From contig NC_081415.1 in assembly GCF_030272615.1 (NCBI RefSeq), positions 375,301,392 to 375,365,391 of the forward strand: a stretch of 64,000 nucleotides of DNA. The letters are read 5' to 3'. Made by a program: the position numbers and the translations under genes. How positions within the stretch are numbered: the first letter of the stretch is position 1; every line of letters starts with the position of its first letter. This document shows positions 57,774 through 64,000 of the stretch, in pieces. Under the pieces are notes generated by a model. That model saw nothing but the letters and a program-made list of their open reading frames with translations. It was not told the DNA's origin and made no database searches. This stretch comes from Cryptomeria japonica. Lineage: Eukaryota > Streptophyta > Pinopsida > Cupressales > Cupressaceae.

Positions 57774-58993
57774 CCATGATATTTTTTAACAACTTTTCCC
57801 TTTTCCTATCCACAACCTGCACTGCACTTCGTGGTCCATAATTGTGATGCTACTACCCGTTTCAAGCTTTTCCATCTGTGATCAGTTCAGTTGTACACCT
57901 GGAGCTAAATGTATCAGTGAGGGGTCTTTAGTACCTCTGGTTAAGCTGCTGGATTAATAGATAAGAGACCGATTTTAGAAGTTTTCACTGCTGCGAATAG
58001 GTAAAGTGAACTTTTTTGGCTGCTGCCAAGTACGCATGTCTAACCGTGGGTTTGACCTTCTGCTAAAACCTGGAATTAAACCAAGCCTTGCTAAACTGTT
58101 CACACACTTAGAGGCAATAGACTTGATAGAGTTCATTTATTCAGGTAACTATAGACTTCTTCCATGTTGTAAAAGCCCTTCAAATTCCAAACCATCAACT
58201 ATGCCAGTTCCTGGAATACTACATGCAAATGCCATATTAATATCTGCTTATTTCACAAATGTGAAAATTTCATCTTTGAATTGCATGGTGACCATATTTC
58301 CATTGTTGAACAACTGTTTGGTTTGGCTGTTACGAGTGATGCACTTAGAATGTTAAATTTGTTTTTTCAAATACAAATCACATGGCTAAATACTTCTGCC
58401 ATGAGGAGAAGTTTTTGAGATGTGGAAACATCGACTGTCAAATACAGATTAATGTTCTTCTCCATGAGCTATAGAAATTAGAAACCCTCTTTCTAGGGAA
58501 GGAGTAACCCTTTCTAGTCTACCATTCCAATCTTCCTCCACTAAGAGTCTTCTATGCTTCACTAAATCATGCACCATCTCCATCAACTTAAGGGTAGCAT
58601 GAAATGCAATTTATTTTGATCCTAGTTATTTGGCCCTATTCCCTTTCTATGCAAACAACAGATTTAGTCACATTCAGATACATAAAAATGCAACAGCCTA
58701 ATAGTCTCCAACACATGCTCTACTTGTGACCAGAATGTCCGTATGTAAAGCATGAATATTTCTAAAATGGATATCTTGGTGCCTTAGTCTGCCTTTCTTT
58801 TGTTCTTTTTGTTTATATTTAAGTTGGATGTTATATTTCATTTAAGTCAATCAAGTTTTGATATTTGTTCAACCATTATAATGCATTGAACTTCTACCAG
58901 CAAGGGTTAGATATGATAAGGATTTGTTGAATTGGATTGTCATCTTTACTTTTCATCTAACTTGATGTGATAGGAATACATCTGGTTTATGTT
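57774..58993 (+). other. Upstream region of the GRWD1-type gene
   Basis: No recognised coding sequence (a 116-codon frame at 58006-58356 has no family motif). The gene's promoter and 5' untranslated region should lie here. An acceptor-like site (gatgtgatag, 58965-58974) shortly before the ATG may mean that a 5'-UTR intron ends there. No TATA box is clear. Confidence 0.45.
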
Positions 58994-60860
58994 ATGGCTC
59001 GCAACATAAAGAAGAAGAGGGTTCCTAAGAAAAAAAAGGTAATCTATCCATTATGTAATTTCAACATTTCACTGATCATGGGTTTATATTTTTGCATGAA
59101 TTTTGAAGTTTTTGTGCCTTTTCTTGCAGAATATTAAGAAAGAGGACGGTGCCTCAAAATCTGTAGAACAATCTGCCAAGGTACATTTGTAATTTTGCTT
59201 GATAAAAATTTGTCAATTGTAATTCCTTTTGTAAGTTACATACTATATACATGGTTGCATGGCGAACTGTGTTTACTTCTGTAGATTGATTCTAGAACAG
59301 ATAGGATGCTTTAGTTTCTAGTTTCATACTTAACTTTTCTTTTTCTGGGTAATTGTAATTTTATAGAGATTCTTTGCTGCCTTTAATCAGGTCTGGCAGC
59401 CAGGAGTTGACAAACTTGAAGAAGGAGAGGAACTTACATTTGATAAATCTGCTTATGATTGCATGCATGCATTTGATATTGGATGGCCTTGTTTAAGGTA
59501 ATAAATTTTTATGGTTACCTATGGAGTTTTGGGTGCATTTGATAAACAGGAAATGATGTTAAATTAGTGAAGGAACTATATGTATATATATCAGTTGCTA
59601 AAATTATGTGGTCGGAACAGTTTTGATATAATACGCGATACACTGGGATTGGTGCGCACTGAATTCCCTCATACATTCTACTGTGTGGCTGGAACTCAGG
59701 TATATGATTTGCCATATTTTTTAGTGTGCGCCTCCCTTTGACAGATCACTTTGTTGACATTTCAAAAAAATAAGTGATGGTAGTGGAAAATAGGAATTAA
59801 TTTGCTAGCATGTGGCTGCATCTACATTTACATTTGCCCTTTTCCTTTAAATTGCATCCTGGATCTGTCTCCATACATAAATAGTTCATTTACTAATTTT
59901 TATCTTATTCAGAATCTCTTTTGCAAGATCAGAAAGGGTTGTTGAAAAAGATCAGAAATTCATAGTCTTTAATTACTCTTATATACATTTAAATCATTTC
60001 TATATACAGCTAAACTTAATTAATTTTAACCTCAGAAATGTCCTAAAATATGGTCAATCTGGCAAGTTAGTTTAAAATGGGTTTTGAATAAGTAGGCTAG
60101 TGTTGATATTGTTTAAATACAAACTGCAAACGCTTCTGTATGCTTTTGTGTTCTGCTTTCTTTTCATGGGCTGAGCAACATTTTCAATTTCTTAATTTAT
60201 GATGTTCAAACTTCAGGCAGATCTTGCAGTGAATAATGCGATTGGAATATTTAGGTTGTCAAATGTCAGTGGTAAGAATCGAAATCTGCATAAATGCATG
60301 GATGACAATGAAAGTGAGAGTGATAGTAGCAGTGATGAAGAAGATGGCAGTGATGATGATTTAGGCGTGGAGTCCAAGATGCCCACCTTACAGGTATACT
60401 GCCATGATCTATTCGATATGCTTAAAATTGTACAAGGCTAGAAATTTTAGGGTCTACAGATTTTGTCACATCCTATTCCTTGCATCCTATAAGCTGATAT
60501 GGGACTTCATTTTCTGTTATTGTGGGATGTTCTACTTTGTACTTGCTGATATGTTATATATATATTTGGCCACAATTATATAATTTCTTTCTTTATCAAG
60601 GTAAATGCATGCTCATTGCATCATATTCTAGGGCTTTTCTTTGCTGTAGATGGCTGGTTTTGGTTCTTAAACGTTTTTGATGTCTTATGGAAGCATTCCT
60701 GGTTGAGCTATATGTATACGTATATATCTATATTTATATATCATTTACAATTTTATGTCAGGTGCGCAAGGTTGCTCATCAAGGCTGTGTAAATCGTATA
60801 CGTTCAATGGAACAGCAGCCACATATTGTTGCAACATGGTCTGACAATGGCTATGTACAG
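58994..60860 (+). CDS. GRWD1: GRWD1-type glutamate-rich WD40 protein, first six coding exons
   Basis: Exons: 58994-59038, 59130-59180, 59391-59497, 59621-59699, 60217-60393 and 60762-60860, all with GT donors and AG acceptors and matching phases; together 186 codons. The start MARNIKKKRVPKKKK gives a basic N-terminus. Residues about 33-95 hold the histone-binding-type N-terminal segment (VWQPGVDKLEEGEEL, HAFDIGWPC, TLGLVRTEFPHT, VAGTQA). Residues about 115-150 are the acidic Ser/Asp/Glu stretch that names the family. The last exon starts WD repeat 1 (VAHQGCVNRIRSM, ATWSDNGYVQ). The C-terminal WD repeats lie beyond the window. Family roles are ribosome biogenesis and histone binding; the Arabidopsis relative is a DWD protein linked to CUL4 and heat response. 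It is the only intact-looking gene here. Confidence 0.9.
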
Positions 60861-62357
60861 GTAAAGCTGCCATCTCCTGCCTTTGTTTCAAATTTGAAAG
60901 AAACCAGGAAAATCTGCTGAGTTGGAAAATTGTGTTCTTTATAAAGGTTTTAAACAAAAGAGCATATAACATATTATTTTAAAGTTTAAACAGCAATAGA
61001 TAGGAAAGTCAAATAAACTTTTTGATGTGTAGGACTATTGAATTTAAAGGCAACATAATCAGGGAAAATAAAAAGCCCTAATTTGGTAAATCGGAAAGAA
61101 TAATTAGGTGTTTTGAATAAATTCATGTGCTCATACAGACAAATTTATAGAATTTTTTTTTGAGTTTGCAGTTGAATTTGGTGGATTTCATTTTTTTTTG
61201 GATGAAATGCTGCAAATTCTCTCACTTAGGTTTTAGCAACCTTTGTATGCATAGTTATATTTTGTTAAGAACTTCAGTCTTACTGATAATGTTTTCAATT
61301 CCTCATGTCTGTCTGCAAATCCACATTGTATTTTTTTGGTGGGGTTCACTTAAAGGAACTATATTTTTGAAAAACGGTAATACTTGCCACCATTGCATGA
61401 GTGGCTATCAATGAACTAATTAGGGTCTACACCAGTCATCTAGAGCGACTCATAATAGACAGGTTGAACCAGAGGGCTATTAAATAGGGACATAAATGGA
61501 TGAATATAAAGAACCTACTGATTTTTTTTTTCGTGGGACTTTTTTTTGATAAATATCCCCCATCTTCTCAGACATTAGAGGCTCCTCCAAACACAAGCTG
61601 TACTGTGAATTGCAGTTTGGGGTATCTTTTTTGGGATTAGATATTCACATAATCATATATCAGCAATCTGTAACTCATTTTGACGGGCAATAGCATGAGT
61701 CCATAGAACTGAGTTTTTTTTCCTTTATAATCTTTATGCTTTTGAGGATGCTTACTGGCCTTGATTTCTTTCGAGTGATTATCATAACACCATTGATTAC
61801 CTTTTAGGAGGTCTTCAGAAGTATGATCCTCATTATGCAAAGTTGACAGAGAGGCCATTAATTATGTCAGCAGCAGGAGTTTGAACAAGCGATTTTTGAG
61901 AATGTGGAAGACGGAAAGCTTTCCATATGCTGCCTTGTTTTGTCATGACAGTGGGTTGAGATAATTACTAGCACTTGAAGCCATAGGAGGTGCAAGGGAT
62001 ATGCCGATGGGACAGTGAGAGGAAAACATAAATGAATTTACTTAAAGAGACAATAGATTCTTGGTGAGACTTGACAACCTAAACAATAATGTTGGACTTG
62101 TTGCGTCATTATCTATTCATGCATTTCTGCCTAGTTATTACAGCTCTTTACAAAGTCTCTCCAATATATTAGAATGCAAAGTTAAGCAAGTGTCACCGGG
62201 AAGGAAAAAGTAAAAATAAGTTTCAGTGTACTAACAAGAGTTGGTGTCCCACAACCATATTGATGCAGGAGCATCCTGTAATGCCAAATCCCATAACCGT
62301 TGCCAGCATGCTATGTGCATGTGCCAATTGGTAATTTTAAAACAAAGTATGCACATC
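60861..62357 (+). other. Intron 6 of the GRWD1-type gene, left part
   Basis: Starts with the donor GTAAAG. No exon continuing the WD40 frame could be found to the end of the window, so the intron is at least 3.1 kb. AT-rich, with no recognised element before 62358. Confidence 0.75.
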
Positions 62358-62860
62358 TGTCAGAGGAAAAAGGTGTAGATTCTTGAAACACATGCAAATA
62401 CAGTAAGACTGCTAGAAAACATAAAGATTACACACACAAAAAAAAAGTCTTCATTGAAATTCAATAACTGATTACATCTTCCAAGCCATGTTTCAAGCAT
62501 TACAATTTACAGTCTTTTATAGAGGGTGCAGCCTCTTAGAACCATTCATAACATCAACACGCATTACAAAGTGGAGAGGAATCTAACTATAGTTCCAAAG
62601 AAAGCTGCAAACTAAATTAGGGTAACGACTAATTTATGCATGTTCATAGGCATGCTTTATTTGGCTACATTAAAGTAAAACTAAACCTACTGTTTGACTA
62701 AATATAAAATTGGTTGTCAAAGAAAGCATGGCGGTGGATCTCCCAGTAAGCAAGCATGGCGGTGGAACCAAGAGTTCAGTAAAGTAAACTAACAATCAAA
62801 CTATGCAATGTAATCCGGTAACAGTGCATGGCGGTGAGGCTCATGCATCACATCACGACA
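62358..62860 (-). repeat. 3' LTR of a copia-type element in GRWD1 intron 6
   Basis: The minus strand starts TGTCGTGATG at 62860, after the purine tract ATCAAGGGGGAGTG, and ends ..CCTCTGACA at 62358. A TATAAAAG motif lies at about 62515-62523. The word GCATGGCGGTG occurs three times (62727-62837). The neighbouring 5 bp are acatc (62353-62357); the matching TSD copy would be outside the window. Confidence 0.82.
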
Positions 62861-62876
62861 CTCCCCCTTGATGTTG
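62861..62876 (-). other. Polypurine tract
   Basis: The minus strand reads CATCAAGGGGGAG just before the LTR start, the usual copia-type tract. Confidence 0.8.
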
Positions 62877-62991
62877 AGACTCACAATTTGATCTCAAACC
62901 TCTGAAAAACTGGATCTTTGCAACTTGATGTGATCTTGTTGTACAAGATAACTCAATGTACATGGCAAAATCCAAACCTTTGCAATGCCAA

Positions 62992-63327
62992 TCATAGCAA
63001 GTTGTCATCAACTACTTGACTCGAACATCCAAATAGTGTCTGATCACTTCTTCTATTCACATGCGAACATTTAGGCTTATACAACCTTCTAAACATATTT
63101 GTTAACTTTTGCCAACAGGATCCATCGATCCAACCATAATCAATTTGCATACCTTTCATAGATTGTCCACTCATCTCTCTATTCCAACATGACTTTTCAC
63201 AATGATTTTTCAACCCACAAATTGAACAAGGGTGAAGATCCCAACAATTCTCTGCTTTATGTCCTTCTTTGTGACAATGCGAACAAAGAATTCTTTCAGC
63301 TGATTTTCTTAAACTTGGAATACTCAC
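62992..63327 (-). pseudogene. Gag-like zinc-knuckle region
   Basis: An open frame of about 110 codons with a perfect CX2CX4HX4C zinc knuckle (CSHCHKEGHKAENC, residues about 15-28), followed by a second Cys/His cluster (CSICGLKNHCEKSC). This is the nucleic-acid-binding end of a retrotransposon gag. It ends about 130 bp before the 3' LTR, with no protease, integrase or RT between. It belongs with the coiled-coil segment at 63423-63948; stops separate them. Confidence 0.75.
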
Positions 63328-63422
63328 AACATCAGATCTCTCTTTCTTACCATATCCGAGACCTTCATACTTTGGCCTCCTAACTGGCTGAATGGGCTCT
63401 TGAATTCCTTGCCCATGCTTTC

Positions 63423-63948
63423 CTAGTCTTCTTCCATTATATCCATCTTCTGCATCATCCTCAAACCAACATTATTGTCAAAACAACTTTTGTTTTTGAC
63501 ATCACAACATGCAGTTGCAAAATTTGAAGATTCACACATATCCTTACCTTCAACTTCACCATCTTTTGGTACAACGGATTGCTCAAGGGAACAAAACAAA
63601 TCTTCTATGCCACGAGACAACACAAACTGATCTTTTTGATTTCAAAAGCTCATTTTCATTTTCTAGCAATTTTAACTTCTTTACCAAATCTTCATTTGCC
63701 TTCTTGACTTCATCAAACAACTTTAATTTTTCTTTTAATTCTTCATTTTCCTTTTTAATTGTCTCCAATTCTTTTTGAAGAATATCATTGTCACATGAAC
63801 TCTCATAGACATCTTTTCTCAACTCCCTTATAGTTTCTATCAATTCTGAATTAGCCTTTTTCAGTTTCACCAATTCCTCTTTTAGACAATCTTTTTCACA
63901 TATTAAACTTGCATTTTCTTTCTTTACATTTTTACCAATCTTTCCCAT
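63423..63948 (-). pseudogene. Coiled-coil segment upstream of the zinc knuckle
   Basis: The frame at 63583-63948 is almost pure heptad-type coiled coil, rich in Lys, Glu and Leu (KEELVKLKKANSELIETIRE; KKENEELKEKLKLF). The frame at 63423-63623 continues with an acidic, Cys-containing stretch. This order, coiled coil then CCHC knuckle, occurs in some plant copia gag proteins. The frame enters from beyond the window's right edge, so the true start is unseen. Confidence 0.6.
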
Positions 63949-64000
63949 TGAGACAAATAATTTAAATTCACCTTTTTCAATTGATTTCAGTACAGTGATT

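Noticed and set aside
61160-61414. 84-codon ORF in GRWD1 intron 6 as the next exon
   Set aside because: It does not continue the WD40 frame, and the expected residues after the exon 6 donor (a Trp-Asp-containing start) are absent.

Overview
The window is almost wholly transposable-element DNA around the 5' part of one ordinary nuclear gene. It is plant nuclear sequence from a large genome, and a gymnosperm (conifer-type) source fits best. The reasons are intron-split genes, several lineages of plant LTR retrotransposons (copia, Athila-like and Tat-like gypsy), an L1-type LINE with an RNase H domain, tRNA-derived SINEs, and a Penelope-like element (PLE) with a GIY-YIG endonuclease. PLEs of that kind are known in conifers and are rare in other plants. 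The species cannot be read from the sequence.

Layout. 1-2091: 3' end of a Ty1/copia element (RT, RNase H, 3' LTR). 2096-5716: a satellite of 25 monomers with a 147-bp period; each monomer holds an imperfect foldback. 5716-6910: a SINE, then copy A of a dispersed repeat carrying a second SINE. 6911-14300: no recognisable gene apart from degenerate Gln/Glu-rich coding remnants on the minus strand. 14304-20285: copy B of the dispersed repeat, interrupted by a 5'-truncated PLE (14464-16528, with a hammerhead-like motif near its 3' end) and by a 3.5-kb Mutator-like element with long terminal inverted repeats (16625-20160).

21900-56345 is one nested block. The outer layer is a 5'-truncated minus-strand LINE, now in three pieces. 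It is split by an Athila-like element (22599-49178, minus strand, target-site duplication (TSD) gttcc/attcc) and by a 4.9-kb LTR element (50617-55526, TSD gtatc). The Athila-like element is itself split by a Tat-like element (32345-47875, plus strand, TSD acacc). That element carries a gag remnant, an antisense plant-mobile-domain gene interrupted by a hAT-type element (43145-43998, TSD ctttgcgg), and a solo LTR (33878-35614, TSD gtact). The solo LTR contains a SINE (34239-34535, 18-bp TSD). The deepest path has five layers: LINE, Athila-like, Tat-like, solo LTR, SINE.

57310-57610 is copy C of the dispersed repeat. From 58994 to the end runs the first part of a GRWD1-type WD40 gene: six coding exons ending at 60860, then an intron that leaves the window. 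That intron holds, in antisense, the 3' end of a copia-type element in which a gag-like zinc-knuckle region sits almost directly beside the 3' LTR, with no pol between them.

Only the GRWD1-type gene looks like a working host gene. Nearly every element reading frame is broken by stops or frameshifts. All boundaries, TSDs and periods were found by reading the sequence by eye; no alignment or database search was run.
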